Shown here: piece by piece, positions 51,863 to 63,455 of the stretch | How positions within the stretch are numbered: position 1 is the stretch's first letter | Layout of the letters: every line of letters starts with the position of its first letter | Assembly (NCBI RefSeq): GCF_029873635.1 | Contig: NC_080420.1 | Span: forward strand, 122,086,719-122,150,718 | Reading direction: 5' to 3' | Source of the DNA: Malania oleifera | Lineage: Eukaryota > Streptophyta > Magnoliopsida > Santalales > Ximeniaceae | Length of the DNA stretch: 64,000 bases | Notes under the pieces: model-generated | Seen by the model: only the letters and a program-made list of their open reading frames with translations | Told to the model about the DNA's origin: nothing | Database searches by the model: none | Program-made: the position numbers and the translations under genes

Positions 51863-52923
51863 TGTAACAACCTCAAAATTCATACCATTTTTTTTTTATA
51901 TGCAATAAATATTCCTACGCAACAGAAACACAAATCAAAACATTTATACATAAACTGTATAATACCAGATTCCAGAATATATAGACCATACAAAATGGCC
52001 CTCCACTATCATCTACTCAAAAAGATATACAACTCTGACAAAAACTCACCCTATAACTAAGGTGATCTGAGCTACACTTTACTCGCGATCCTGATCTGCT
52101 CGCCTCACTGGCTCACCTGAAAAATGTTAGAGTAATGGGGTGAGTCAACGCTCAGTAAGTGGAAATATGCTATCACTAGTGTGTGGCAACTAAGTTAAGG
52201 ATACTTTTAAAAATAATAACTGAACTGCAATGTAATGCATCATCTGTAAAACTATCTTTCTTTCACAATTTAAAACATATTGTATCATCTGTTTTCTACT
52301 TTTCATACTGATATTATATCATACTATTTTCATCATATGCTGTAAAATGGTTTTCATACATATAACTATTCTGTATCCCTGGAACTCTATACGTCATGAT
52401 TTGACCCCTCATGACAGGGTTGTTCGGCCCGTAGGCGGGACTCTATCTGGTCGGCCCTCCAGATAGGTCATCATACTCTACACTACCTCAACCCGGCCAA
52501 ACTGCATCCTCTCCTAAGCTCGGGACTGGCTACTACCTCGTCAATACCGGCCCCCTCAACCCAGTGTACTGGGGAGCTGCATACTCTCCAAGCACGGCAT
52601 GACGGTACCCACATACTATCTGAGATATGTGGTTGTACTCTATTTGTATCTAGCAACGGTACCGTGCTCTGTAATCTATATCTGTCTGTGCATCTTTCCT
52701 GAAGAATATGATACTATATACATATATACATATATACTCTTTTACTGTTTTCATCATGATTTCGAAATTACCATAACTCTATCTTTCTATACTGTAAATA
52801 CTGTATCTGTAGCATCTTGATGCTACCTCTGTATATCTATCTGTGTATTCTGTATATATATATACTCTGTCTGTGTGTTCTGTATGTTATGGTAACAGGA
52901 AAACATGGCATGTTATATTACTA

Positions 52924-52962
<39 letters not shown>

Positions 52963-53014
52963 TGTTCTATAATAAACGGTAATGTAAAATACTGATCTGA
53001 GTATCTGTATACAT

Positions 53015-53067
<53 letters not shown>

Positions 53068-54077
53068 TCTGATCATGAAACTTCTTGTATAAAAACTGTA
53101 TATGCATGTAAATTTCTCTGTACCTGTATATCCTTATCTGTATAATCTGTATAATCTCTCACTGAGATTGAGGGGTTACGTACCGCTGTCCCTCAATTCA
53201 GTATAGTATGATATATTATAATAACTGTATGAATTTCTTCATCTCATAAAAATCTACTTAGGCCAGACAGACATTTAAACTCATATTCTAAAACAAATAC
53301 TATTTCAAACTCATATTCTGAAATTTCTGTATAGCAAAATGGTGTAGTTATGCATTTATAAAATCTCTAATATTATTACAAAAATTCCTAGTATAGCATA
53401 TTTCCCTTACCTCAACTTTGAAAAGCCCCTATAAAAATCTAATTCTATACCCACAGGATTCCTAGATCAACCTCCTGAAAACACAATATCTCAGAACAAA
53501 ATATTATTATTTTTCCGCCTACGTCATTTCTTATAACTACCATAAAGCCAAAAACTCAATAAAAGATCTTACCCAGAATTTGGGATGAAATCTAATTTCG
53601 TTTTCTCGACGATCCGCTCTAACAAACTTGTAGAGAATTCCACCAGGAGCGTCGTGGTAGCTTCGAATTGTCGATTCGGCGATTGGTGGGGCCGGAAACG
53701 AAGAGAGAAGGGAGAGAGAGTCGTAGAGAGAGAAAGAGAGGAGAGAGAGAGACTTCTTAAAAATGAAATAATTCCCGAATTCCATATATATATAAACCAG
53801 GGGATTTCATCGACGAGACCCTGTGTTCGTCGACGAGTCCTTCACAAATTTCGTCAATGAGACCCTGTATTCGTCGATGAAATTCAGGCTGCCTCAGAAT
53901 CTCTCTCGGTATTTTCTCGTCGACGAAGCCCTGTGTTTGTCGACGAAATTCTTAAAGCCTTCGTCGATGAAACCCTGTGTTCGTCAACGAAGCTTGGCAG
54001 TTTCCTTCTATTTTTGCTTTCATTTCTCTCTCTCTTAATATTTAAATATTATTATTATTTTTTTCCGAATCGTTACA
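51863..54077 (-). mobile_element. Solo gypsy LTR inside RNase H, TSD GAAGT
   Basis: It starts TGTAACAACC and ends AATCGTTACA, with GAAGT at 51858-51862 and 54078-54082. Across it the RNase H segment reads HKSLKYFFTHKELNMRQ without a gap. On the minus strand: the GTCGAC motif cluster at 53805-54000, a TATA region at 53783-53797, a GA run at 53710-53750, the conserved block near 52415-52440, and TA runs at 52925-52962 and 53022-53062. Confidence 0.95.
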
Positions 54078-54082
54078 GAAGT

Positions 54083-54540
54083 ACTTTAAACTTTTATGGT
54101 CTGAAAATATTTCACATCTCTCTCCGTACAGATAATGCCTCCAAATCTTCAATGCATGAACCATTATAACCAATTCTAGATCATAAGTGGGATAATTATT
54201 TTCATATTATTTCAATTGTCCAGAGGCATATACTACTACTCTACCCTGTTACATCAATACACATCCGAGCTCCCTCAAAGATGCATCACAGTAGATCACA
54301 TAACCATCACCTCCTGATGGAATGGTCAATACTGGTGCTGTGACGAGCCTCTGTTTTAATTCCTAGAAGCTCTGCTCATAAATGTCGTCCCATTCAAACC
54401 TGACATTCTTTCTGGTTAGTTGTATCAGATGCCCTGATAATGCAGAAAATCCTTCTACAAACCGACGGTAATAACTTACCAGTCCTAAGAAACTCCTAAC
54501 TTCCTGAACATTTTTTCTACCTGACCCAATTCACTACTGC
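54083..54540 (-). pseudogene. Element D: RT connection and RNase H, middle part
   Basis: The minus-strand frames, broken by stops, read the SFLGLxxYYRRFV-type connection (about 54500-54450), the WDDIYEQSF-ELK segment (54390-54345), the CDASxxGLGCVL region (54300-54240) and the start of the HDLELA...LKIWRHYL region. Several codons carry C-to-T type changes. Confidence 0.75.
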
Positions 54541-54545
54541 CTCTA

Positions 54546-56456
54546 TGTAAGAACCCGAACCGTGATAATGGTTTTTAAATATTTAAAGAGAGGGGCATTT
54601 TGGTAAAAGAACAGGGATCGTCAACGAATCCAGATTTCGTTAACGAAGTCAAATTTCGTCAACGAAGTCTTCATCCTTCTCGTCGACGAAATTCAGAGAC
54701 TCGTCAACGAGGAGAAGTCGAGGAGTTTCGAAAAACTGAGAATATCAGGATTCATCGACGAATTCCTCGTCTCGTTGACGAGAGGACTATAGGGCCTGGT
54801 TGATGAAGGCACCATTTTGTTGACGAGTTTGCCTGGGTTAAAGGTGCCATAAATAGAATTTTCATTACTTCTTCATTAAGAAACTTCAAATATCTCTCTC
54901 TCTCTCTCTAGAAGTCTCCTTACTCTCTATCTCTCTAGATTTCTTTGTTGATCGTTGCTGGAATAGGGAATCTGAAGTTACCATGAGGATCGTGGAAGGA
55001 TTCTCTACAAGTTCTATGGATCGGAATCACGTTTCAGAGATTTTTGGGTTTCGGCGTAAAATCGAGGTAAGGCTCGGTTTTCAATTCTGATCCGGTAGTT
55101 GTAGGAAACAGTCTTGTGAGTATATTTTGTAAGGCTCGGTTTTCAATTCTGATCCGGTAGTTGTAGGAAACAGTCTTGTGAGTATATTTTGTACTGTGAT
55201 TTGTAGGTTTTGGAACTTGGTTCACTGTTTAGGGGCCTTGGAGTTCGAGATTTGTTATTCGGGGAAAAGGTAAGGGGAACTGTGTTTATATTGGTTATTT
55301 TTTAAATCGGACTCAGTGAAACTGTGGTTCACGGTCCTGTGTGTGTTTTGGCTACTCATTTGGGGGGATCTAACGGGGAAAACTATGGGTTTTTCATTAT
55401 TACAGTTTTGGGAAAAAGGGGGGCGAGGGGCTGCATCCCTAGTTTTGTTGAAAACCGGGAGTATATGTTGATTTATATTGGATTATTGGGATGATCGTGC
55501 CTTAACTTGTTTAAACTGTATTTGTTTGGAAAACCATGATTTAGATTACCAAATGGGTGTGGTTTGTTTGGTTATATGAGCATGCATGTGTGTGTGACTG
55601 TTGAAATGCTAGTAGGAACGGGGTTCTGAATTGTTCCAGGTACTGAGAGTGTCCGGCTCTATATCCGAGGGCGTGTGTTTATAGCTTGCCACGTAGGCAA
55701 GAATGTCCGGCTCTATATCTGAGGGCATAAGCCTATACTGGTAGATCAGGCCGAAGGGTGTGGATCCACCAGTTAGCGCCGGTACGATGCCATGGGAGTT
55801 GAGGACTAGCCATGTGCCGGTGGCGCCGTGTTCGCGGGTTGGCTACGGGCCAACGCCGTTTGTCGCAGGCCAGCTTCGGGCTGAAGGGTGTGACGACACC
55901 TGGATTGCTGATCATGTGTATGTGTGCTTGTATGCACTGTGTAAACTAGTATTAGAATGCATTTAATTGCGTGTATGTTGCATCATGATAACACTCAAAT
56001 GCCACACACCGATATAACTTGTATTCTTCCTTACTGATAGGTGTCTCACCCCTGTTGTATGTACATTTTTTTTACAGGTCCTTCGAGTAACCGGAACTAG
56101 CGTCTTGATGTAGGGAGCGTAGTGGCCGGGTACTGCAGTTAGCGCTGGGTAAGTGCTAGGACTATATTTTGGTGGGTTGCCATTTTGAGATGTATTTGGG
56201 CACCCATTTGTACGTTTTGATAGAGCCGTGTTCTGCTCTTGTATAGACTTTGGTATGGTACTACATATGTATATATAGAATGACCTTTTTTCCGTTGCGT
56301 ATATGTTTGTGTTTGGATGTGTTTAGGGTGCTTGGGAACCCCACGGGGTTGGACCCTCATCCTTTGTACTGTATCTGTGGATGATTCGTATGATACAGGG
56401 ACAAGTTAGGCTACATTATCACCCCTAGGTCCCATTTCGGGGTTCGGGGCATGACA
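54546..56456 (+). mobile_element. Solo gypsy LTR inside RT, TSD CTCTA
   Basis: It starts TGTAAGAACCCG and ends GGCATGACA, with CTCTA at 54541-54545 and 56457-56461. It is the same family and strand as 10298-12195. It has a GTCGAC motif cluster (54615-54835), a TATA box (gccataaatag, 54847-54857), a CT run (54893-54911), a perfect 62-bp tandem duplication (55069-55130 and 55131-55192) and U5 TTTCCGTTGCGTAT (56289-56302). Confidence 0.95.
55069..55192 (+). repeat. Perfect 62-bp tandem duplication in the solo LTR
   Basis: The unit 'aaggctcggttttcaattct...gagtatattttgt' occurs twice in a row without a mismatch. The sister LTR at 10298 has a single copy at the matching place (about 10776-10840). 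Confidence 0.92.
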
Positions 56457-56461
56457 CTCTA

Positions 56462-57230
56462 TCTTGCTGGGATCTACTGAAATTCCATCCTCTGATATAA
56501 CATGTCCCAGAAACACAACTTTCTCTAACTAGAATTCACATGTGCTAAACTTGACATACAATTTCTTTTCCCTGAGCATCTGAAGTACTAGCCTTAGATA
56601 TGTCTCATGCTCCTCAAAACTCCTCGAGTAGACCAATATGTCATCAATGAAAACCATAACGAACTAGTCTACATACTGGTGAAAGACTCTATTAATCAAA
56701 TTCATGAATACAGCTGGAGCATTCGTCAGACCAAATGACATAACTAGAAATTCATAATGCCCATACCTGGTCCTAAAAGCTTTCTTCGAAACGTCTTATG
56801 CTTTAACTTTCACCTGATGATAACCTAATTGGAGGTCGATCTTGGAATAGACTCGTGTACCCTAAAGCTAATCAAATAAGTCATCTATATGGGGTAGAGG
56901 ATACATATTCTTAATTGTTACTTTGTTTATTTCTCTGTAATCTATGCACATCCTCATAGACCCATCTTTCTTTTTCACAAATAAAATTGGAGCTCCCCAG
57001 GGCGATACACTAGGTCTGATAAACCCTTTATTCAATAAATTCTACAATTGATCCTTTAATTCTCCCAATTCTGTTGGAGTGATTCGGTAATGAGCTTTAA
57101 AGATCGGTGTCGTCCCTGGAAGTAAGTCGATAGTAAAATCTATCTCACGGTTGGGAGGCAACCAAGGTAGTTCTTCTGTAAAAACGTGTGGAAACTCCTT
57201 AACCACTGGTAAACTGACAAGTTTCAATTC
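56462..57230 (-). pseudogene. Element D: reverse transcriptase
   Basis: The minus strand reads the PR-RT linker (PHVFTEELPWLPPNREIDFT, DLLPGTTPIFKAHYRITPTE at 57200-57060), the RT fingers ([20 protein letters not shown]-like, 57000-56940), [15 protein letters not shown] near 56750, MVFIDDIL (catalytic, about 56660-56637) and the LGHVISEDGISVDPSKIE end at 56500-56462. The FxDD box is intact here, but stops elsewhere inactivate the copy. Confidence 0.88.
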
Positions 57231-57700
57231 ATTTTATATCACCTTTGTTTACATAGGCCATAAACCCTTGACATCCATCCAGAAGTAATCTTCTTGCCTG
57301 CATAGCTGACACTAACTGAGGCGGAGAATACACCCGCAACCCCACAAATCTGAATTCTTGCTTTCCCGGTGATATAAATATCACCTCTTTTATATAACAA
57401 TCGATACTAGCATAGTTAGTAGTTAGCCAGTCCATACCCAGTATTACATCGAATCCATGCATATCTAGCATAATTAGGTCAGTTGATAATACTCTCCCCT
57501 AAATTTCTATTGGGTAGCCCCTGAGCACACTACATCACCTCATCACTGACCTTGTTGGTGTTGTTACTAACAATTCAACATCTAATAGTTGTGTCTTAAC
57601 ACCAGACAATTTAACATATCCCGCAGACACAAAGGAGTGTGCGGTACCTGTATCGATATGATAAAGCAGTAAAGGTACCTGTCACAACGTCGTCCACGGC
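57231..57700 (-). pseudogene. Element D: aspartic protease
   Basis: The minus strand shows the D.G/AHSFVS active-site neighbourhood near 57650-57620 and MLDMHGFDVILGMDWLTTNY (57471-57412), the conserved DVILGMDWL motif of gypsy proteases. It is followed by the linker with LVSAMQARRLLLDG. Stops occur at about 57232 and 57540. Confidence 0.85.
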
Positions 57701-58775
57701 CTCCCCGTCTTCAGACGTCAAAGCATAAACTCTTACCAGAGCTACATTCCTCTACTGACCTCCATGAGGCACCTGATAACCTACCCGGTGCAGTATGGGA
57801 GTAGGAGCGGCACCAGGTGGTGTAAGGCAATCTCGTATTAAATGTCCCGGTCTACCGCAGCGATAGAAGACGCCTCTCCCTGCTCGACACTCTCCAAAGT
57901 GCCTCTTTCCACATGTTTGACATAAAGGGTAGGTCTACGCTCTTTGAATCTCATGGCCCCCAGTCTCCTGCCTCCGTCCTCTGCCATAATTACCTCTTCT
58001 TCACTGGCTCAGACTAGAGCTTGCCTGAAAGCCTGAAGGCGTGGATCTCTTCTTCTGTCCCTGCTCCTCTACATCCATCTGTTCTCTGGCCTCAGCCACA
58101 ACTACTATGTCTACCAACTCAAAAAAATGTTGCACTTTCAACACCGCTACCTGTCTGTAAATTTCTCGCCTTATACCTCTTTCAAAATGTCTTGCCTTCT
58201 TTACTTCATTGGGAACAATATAGGGGGCGAAGTGGGACAATTCTATGAATCTCGCCGCGTACTACTGGACTGTTTGCTGTCCTTGCTTTAGATTCAGGAA
58301 TTTCTCCACTTTTGCCTCCCTAATAGTGGCCGGAAAGTATCTGTCGAAGAACAAATCTTTAAAACGGCACCAGGTCATAACTATAGGCACCACCCTTTGT
58401 TCCTCCAATAGTTTTACCACAATCCACCATCTTTCAATCTCTCTTGTCAGTTTATAAGTGGCAAATAAGACTCTCTATTCTTTAGTGCACTGCAGTACTG
58501 CCAATACTTTTTCAATTTCCTACATCCAGTTTTCGGCTTCTGCATGATCAGCTACTCCTAAAACTGCCGAAGGATTCATCTTGGTGAATTTCTCTATCAT
58601 ACACTCATAGCCTGCATACGGGCCTCCCTACCCTCTGGTGCTTTGTGTGATCTCAAACATGACCTGTTGAGCTACACCGCATAATACTGCATCTAAATCC
58701 TCCCCGCCTGCACCCGAGGGCTTTGCACCATCACTACCGCTCGCATGAGCACTGCCACAACCGGGGTCCATCCTG
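57701..58775 (-). pseudogene. Element D: Gag
   Basis: ATG near 58772 (MDPGCGSAHASGS...) starts a Gly/Ser-rich N-terminus. It is followed by the gag domain (KFTKMNPS at about 58600, then FERGIRREIYRQVAVLKVQH at 58200-58140) and a double knuckle-like region CQTCGKRHFGEC / RCGRPGHLI at 57905-57845. Several TAG/TGA codons interrupt it, for example near 58631. Confidence 0.85.
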
Positions 58776-59076
58776 AAAATACATTAATCATGACTTAGGG
58801 ACCCTACCCTTATAATTTATGTATCTAACCAAAACTATTAGCATCCCTTCTATCTTGACACCCTTATCTTAATTCAAGATTCAGTCCCACACTTTAGAAA
58901 CACAACCCGACAATAGTTTACTATGACTTTCTTAAAATCGTCACCCCAGGAAAAACACATAAACCATCATGGAAGTCTTGCCTCCAACTGCAGAACAAAA
59001 CCTCAAATCCATTTTCCTATACTCTAGTATTGTTTCCGCTGCACTCTAGAGTCTATAGAACTTAACAACCTAAGCT

Positions 59077-59088
59077 CTAATACCAAAC
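59077..59088 (-). other. Primer binding site of element D
   Basis: The minus strand reads TTTGGTATTAGAGCTT directly after the LTR end CGCTACA. It matches TGGTATCAGAGC with one C-to-T change. Confidence 0.85.
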
Positions 59089-61248
59089 TGTAGCGATCTG
59101 CCTATTTTTCCATATTTATTTTTTTTCCACATAATGACATACATAATAAACCTGATATCCTGCTAAGTTGTCATAGTTGTGATCAACCTGGACCCATGGG
59201 TACTAGGGATATACCTGTCATACAACTCTGATACCTAAGCAGCGGAAAACATAAAATTACATACATGCCATACAACACCAAAAAACATACCAGAGTTATA
59301 CTAAATCTGTCATATAAATATACATACATCCCCCAAAGACCAAAAAGTATCCTAGGGTCATAACCCAAAAATCCATCTGACCCTAACTCATCTACTTACC
59401 CTTCAGACAAGGTAGCTCGGTCAATCCCTACTGCTGCGGAGCTCGGTCCTCCTGTCTGTCTGGATTTCCTGAAATGTTTGTAATGGTGGGGTGAGACACC
59501 TCTTAGTAAGGGAGATAAAGTAATATCAGTGTGTGACTACATGAGTATTTTTTGTCTTATACATATAAACAGTATATAATCCATATCTGGTATAACAATT
59601 ATATCATATCTGAATAAAACATGATTTAACATAACATAGTTTAGCATACTAAATTTCTATACTGAAAAACCATCTTATATAACCATACCATATTGAATTA
59701 TTACCCAGGATAGATAGTTAGTTGTTGTCATGTCTTAGCCCCCACATGACAGGATTGTGCGGTCCGTAGACAGGACCTAGTAATGGCTGGCCGACCATGC
59801 TAAGTCAAACATAGGTGTGTAAGTATGATGGGCCTATTCCACCTGTGTTAGACTACTAGGGGAACTACGACACTCTCATAAAGCCACGTCAACTGCCATC
59901 TCCCACACTCTACATAAGATGTGTGGTAGCACTAACATATTCATAATCATGAACATATAGTTACGATATCGTGCTTCGTGAAACTAACTAAGCTATCCGG
60001 GTTCTGATATCATATAATACATTTCATGATATTAAAACATAGCAGTTTCATATTTTAGAGTAAAATATGACATGATAATATTTTCTTGAATCTTGACATA
60101 ACATGCATAATTACGACATTTGCATCGTCATATCATAACGTGAAATCATGGCATTTACGCCAACATATTTCATAATGTAAAAATCACAGCATTTGCGCCA
60201 GCATATCATAACATACTTGTACATGAAATTTTTGCACTGTTTAACATAACATGCTTAAAACCATAGTTCCCGTACTGTTTTTATGGTTTTCCTGAAAACT
60301 GTTATAACATGCTTATCTTGGAAAAAATCATAATATTTTAATATAACATAATTTTCATAAAAATATTATACTCATGCCGCACAAATGTAAATAGCCTTCT
60401 AAACTCATTATTTGTTCTGAAATTATATTTTCATATAAAATGTGTTCAAATCATTTCTCTATTCAACAGCAGTAATCCCAAACATAGTTCTATATCATAC
60501 ATATTTTCCTGAAAATAAGTGCAGTTTATCTCATAATAATTTCATGAAAAATACTGATTTAATTTATCCTTTTACCTGACTTACTAAGAAGCCACAATTT
60601 AATCCAAATCTACACCCATGGTGTTCCCAACACAACACCATGAAATTTACATTTTTTCCAACAAAACTTCAGTATTATTCCACCTACTATATTTTTCTCA
60701 GTTCAGAAATACCAAATACCTTATAAAACTTAAAATAACCAACTTACCCAGATTTTGGGATAATGCCCAAGTTGGCCTAACCAACGAACTATTCCAGCAG
60801 ATTTAAAGAGAATCTTCCAAGGAGTAGCGTGGCGGTTTTCGATCATCAAACTGGCAAAGAACGAAGCTGGAAATCTAGAGAGAAGGTAGAGGAGACAATT
60901 TTAGAGAAAGAGAGAGAAAATTGCTGCATGAAAATTTCGCTGAAATCCCGAGGTTGGTGTATTTATAAAATATGGATTTGTCCATGAGACACATCATCTT
61001 GTCGATAAGTCTATGAAGGGAGTTTGTCGTCGAACTCGTAACTTTCGTTGACAAACTTCAGGTTTTGCTAAACCCCTCTCGGTAAGTTCTCTTTGATGAG
61101 ACACGAGTTCACGTTGACGAGCTCAAGAAGGCTGCTCGTCAACAAGCGCTCTGCGTTCGTCGACGAGACCTTGCTGAGTTATTTTTGAAAAATTATTTTC
61201 TCTCCTTTCTTTTATTTACTTAATTCTATAATTCTTCAGGTTTCTACA
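59089..61248 (-). mobile_element. 5' LTR of element D, 2160 bp
   Basis: On the minus strand it starts TGTAGAAACC (61248) and ends GATCGCTACA (59089), next to the PBS. It carries degenerate GTCGAC-like motifs (60985-61165), a TATA region (RC of gtatttataaaata, 60957-60970), a GA patch (60905-60920), 'catttgcgcca'-type tandem units (60115-60205) and the conserved 'gattgtgcggtccgtagacagga' block (59751-59773). Confidence 0.9.
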
Positions 61249-61704
61249 ATCGAATTTTCTTGTATCTACAAAATTAAATTCACCTATAAGCATTTTCACT
61301 TATAAGCCAAAAATTAATATCAAATTATTTTTGAAAATTTACTTATATAATTTTTTTTTAAATAATTATAAAAAATATTTTTTTTTTGTAATAAGTATTT
61401 GCTGTAGTACAAATTAAATATTATTTTTTATAAAAAAGCTAATATTAATAAATGTGGTACCCATTAGAAACATGTTTAACATTTACAAAATTAACACATT
61501 GAATATAGATCATTTATGGATTACACATTAGCAGAAGCCCACCATCTTGATCTTGCCACGTCAACAGTTTGGTGGGTCTGGAGCTGATGTGTCGAGATCT
61601 TGTTAGGGGTACCGGAGGCTCAACTCAAGCATGCGGGAAATCCATAGGCCATAAAGCGTTCAAGCTTGCAACTATTGGAAGCCGTTGAGAGGTTCTTCAG
61701 GGAG
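61249..61704 (+). promoter_or_regulatory. 5' flank of the ARID gene
   Basis: An AT-rich stretch followed by a more GC-rich 130 bp before the start codon. There is an in-frame stop (TAG at 61645-61647) and no in-frame ATG between it and 61705, supporting that start. No clear TATA box was found. Confidence 0.5.
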
Positions 61705-61820
61705 ATGGAAATGCAAGAAGAGAAAGAGAAGAGCCCTCCAATGGAGGCTTCTGGGCAGAGCTCCGATCAGTTCTACGAGAAGCTTACCAAGTTATACGAG
61801 TTATCTGGGCTCTGTCTGCT
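61705..61820 (+). CDS. ARID gene exon 1
   Basis: ATG at 61705, ending GLCLL with donor CT|GTGAGT at 61821. A second ATG two codons later could also serve. The long frame that reads on to 62251 is intron. Confidence 0.85.
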
Positions 61821-62390
61821 GTGAGTTTAGTCTCTATTATGAAAAATATTTACATTTTATTTATTTTTTAATAAAAAAATTCAACATTTTAGAGCTACAT
61901 TTTCTTAGTACTGAATGTCAAATTTGCAGCTGTTTTTGCTGTTTCCAAAGACCCATTAATACCCTATTCGTCTTCTCTCTCCATGTTTGTTTCTGTGCAT
62001 GTTTATGTTTGTGTTTTTTTTTTTCCAATAGCATTTTGAAAGTACTTTTCTTGTTTTTGGAAGCAAAAATTGTGTCCATTACCTTAGTCCATCTATGCGT
62101 ATGCCTGTTACTCTTGTGCATGTTTGCTTTTCTATGTTTTGTTTCTGTTTGCACTTTGAATGTACTTCTTTTTTTGGTATATAGTACTTTTGGCAGCAAA
62201 AATTGCAGTTGTTTTTGTTATCTCTCTTTCGTTTGTGTGTGTTTGTGCTAATTTTCTCTGTTTTTGGCATTACACTTAGTGGAAGAGTTTTGAGTTAAAA
62301 TGTGGGTGGTGGGAGAGAACATTTCATTTGAGTTGGGAGTTAGAACTGCTATTGAGAAAGATTCAAAAACAGGAAAATGGAATTGTGTAT

Positions 62391-62437
<47 letters not shown>

Positions 62438-63455
62438 AGATTTGGTTAATGAAATATAATTCAGCTTGTTAATACATATTAATGGGCAGCTTCGATTTCC
62501 GGAAAACAATCTTGGATCTGCATCTGTTTTACAATGAAGTTACTGCAAGAGGAGGATTCCACCAGGTACCTTTTCTGTTATCTTTTTCTTCTCTTTCAAT
62601 CCAAGCCTGTTTATGTTTAAGCAGGATAAATTTCTGTGAATCCTGTATATTTCCCCATCATAAATGACCTTATTATTATTATATTAGTTGATAGAGTAAT
62701 TGTTTAATTAGATTGTTTTCTTTCTTAAATTCATGATTAATTTTCCCATTCATTGTTTCTTTCAGGTAAGTAAAGATGGAAAATGGGATGATCTTGTGTC
62801 TGCATTAAACTTAAACAGTAGCATTCCCGAGTTGCCTCTTCAACTTCAAAAGCTCTATGCAAATGTTCTATACAAGTTTGAGCATATGTACTTCTACAGG
62901 ACATCAGCTGCAGCTTCAGGTGTGCCTGTTGAACTTGTAACTTAGCTTTTAGGTAAATTAATTCTTTGGTGTGACGCGAGAGCCTCTTCTTCCAAAAGGT
63001 CTAAAGCTCGGCCCTTACCACTCAATTCTTAAAGCTAAAATTTCAGCAATAGGCACAGTGGACTTGTGTTTTCTCCATTCTTCAAGGCCAATGGGCATTG
63101 GGATTGGGGGCTTGTCAAATTATTAAAAAATATTAAAAACCATTCTGGGCTTAAGCTTTGAGGTGAATTTGTTATTTGACAGGCACTGAGACTGCAAGAG
63201 GCTTCTTTTAACTCTGTACTATAACTTCGTTCTCAATTTGTATCGTGCGACTAGGATGTAATTAAGTGATTGGACCTTTACATGGATTTGGGCTTGCTAA
63301 GATAATCTCTGCAGATGATACAGTTGATGTTGGAGAGAGCTCAACGAGGAAGTGGAAGCATTCTGACAGTTCTCAATTGTCGGTTGATAATTCTACTATT
63401 GAGGATGGTCCCATGGGGAAAAGGAAGTGCAGTAACAATTCTGGCCAGTTAACAG
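61705..63455 (+). CDS. ARID-domain DNA-binding protein (plant ARID/HMG family?), 5' part
   Basis: Exons: 61705-61820, 62490-62565, 62766-62919, 63315-63455; all introns are GT-AG and phases match. The product starts MEMQEEKEKSPPMEASGQSS. The ARID domain spans about residues 20-115: FYEKLTKLYELSGLCLL, FRKTILDLHLFYNEVTARGG, KDGKWDDLVSALNL and LQKLYANVLYKFEHMYFYR. The LDLHLFY, V..RGG, W..L and LY.FE residues fit the ARID consensus (helix-turn-helix, AT-rich DNA). A Ser/Lys-rich polar tail follows (STRKWKHSDSSQ, MGKRKCSNNSGQL). Plant ARID proteins of this type often carry an HMG box later; none is visible before the window ends, so the class is inferred. The gene continues to the right. Confidence 0.82.
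62394..62432 (+). repeat. GA microsatellite in ARID intron 1
   Basis: A nearly pure GA run of about 38 bp. Confidence 0.9.
62490..62565 (+). CDS. ARID gene exon 2
   Basis: Acceptor gggcag|C; encodes FDFRKTILDLHLFYNEVTAR and GGFHQ; donor CAG|GTACC. Confidence 0.88.
62766..62919 (+). CDS. ARID gene exon 3
   Basis: Acceptor tttcag|GTAAGT; encodes VSKDGKWDDLVSALNLNSSI through the FEHMYFYRTSAAAS segment; donor TCAG|GTGTGC. Confidence 0.9.
63315..63455 (+). CDS. ARID gene exon 4
   Basis: Acceptor ctgcag|AT; encodes DDTVDVGESSTRKWKHSDSS and a polar tail; donor ACAG|GTTTTT. The phase agrees with exon 3. Confidence 0.75.

Larger units (their letters stand above)
51059..59088 (-). mobile_element. 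Ty3/gypsy chromovirus internal region (element D)
   Basis: Reading leftward: PBS (59077-59088), gag (from about 58772), protease, RT, RNase H and integrase, cut at 51058 by an LTR. Two solo LTRs (54546-56456 and 51863-54077) are nested in it. Stops are frequent, so it is inactive. Confidence 0.9.

Noticed and set aside
52599-53062. Ordered TA/TGTATA repeats as a possible origin or regulatory array
   Set aside because: They are microsatellite-like tracts within a solo LTR, variable in kind among related LTRs.
61685-62251. A 188-codon open frame at the ARID gene
   Set aside because: Only the first part (61705-61820) is exon 1; after the GTGAGT donor it is T-rich intron with Cys/Phe/Leu-rich translation.
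63182-63210. Possible ARID exon after a tttgacag acceptor
   Set aside because: No donor follows before a stop, and direct joining of exon 3 to 63315 is in phase without it.
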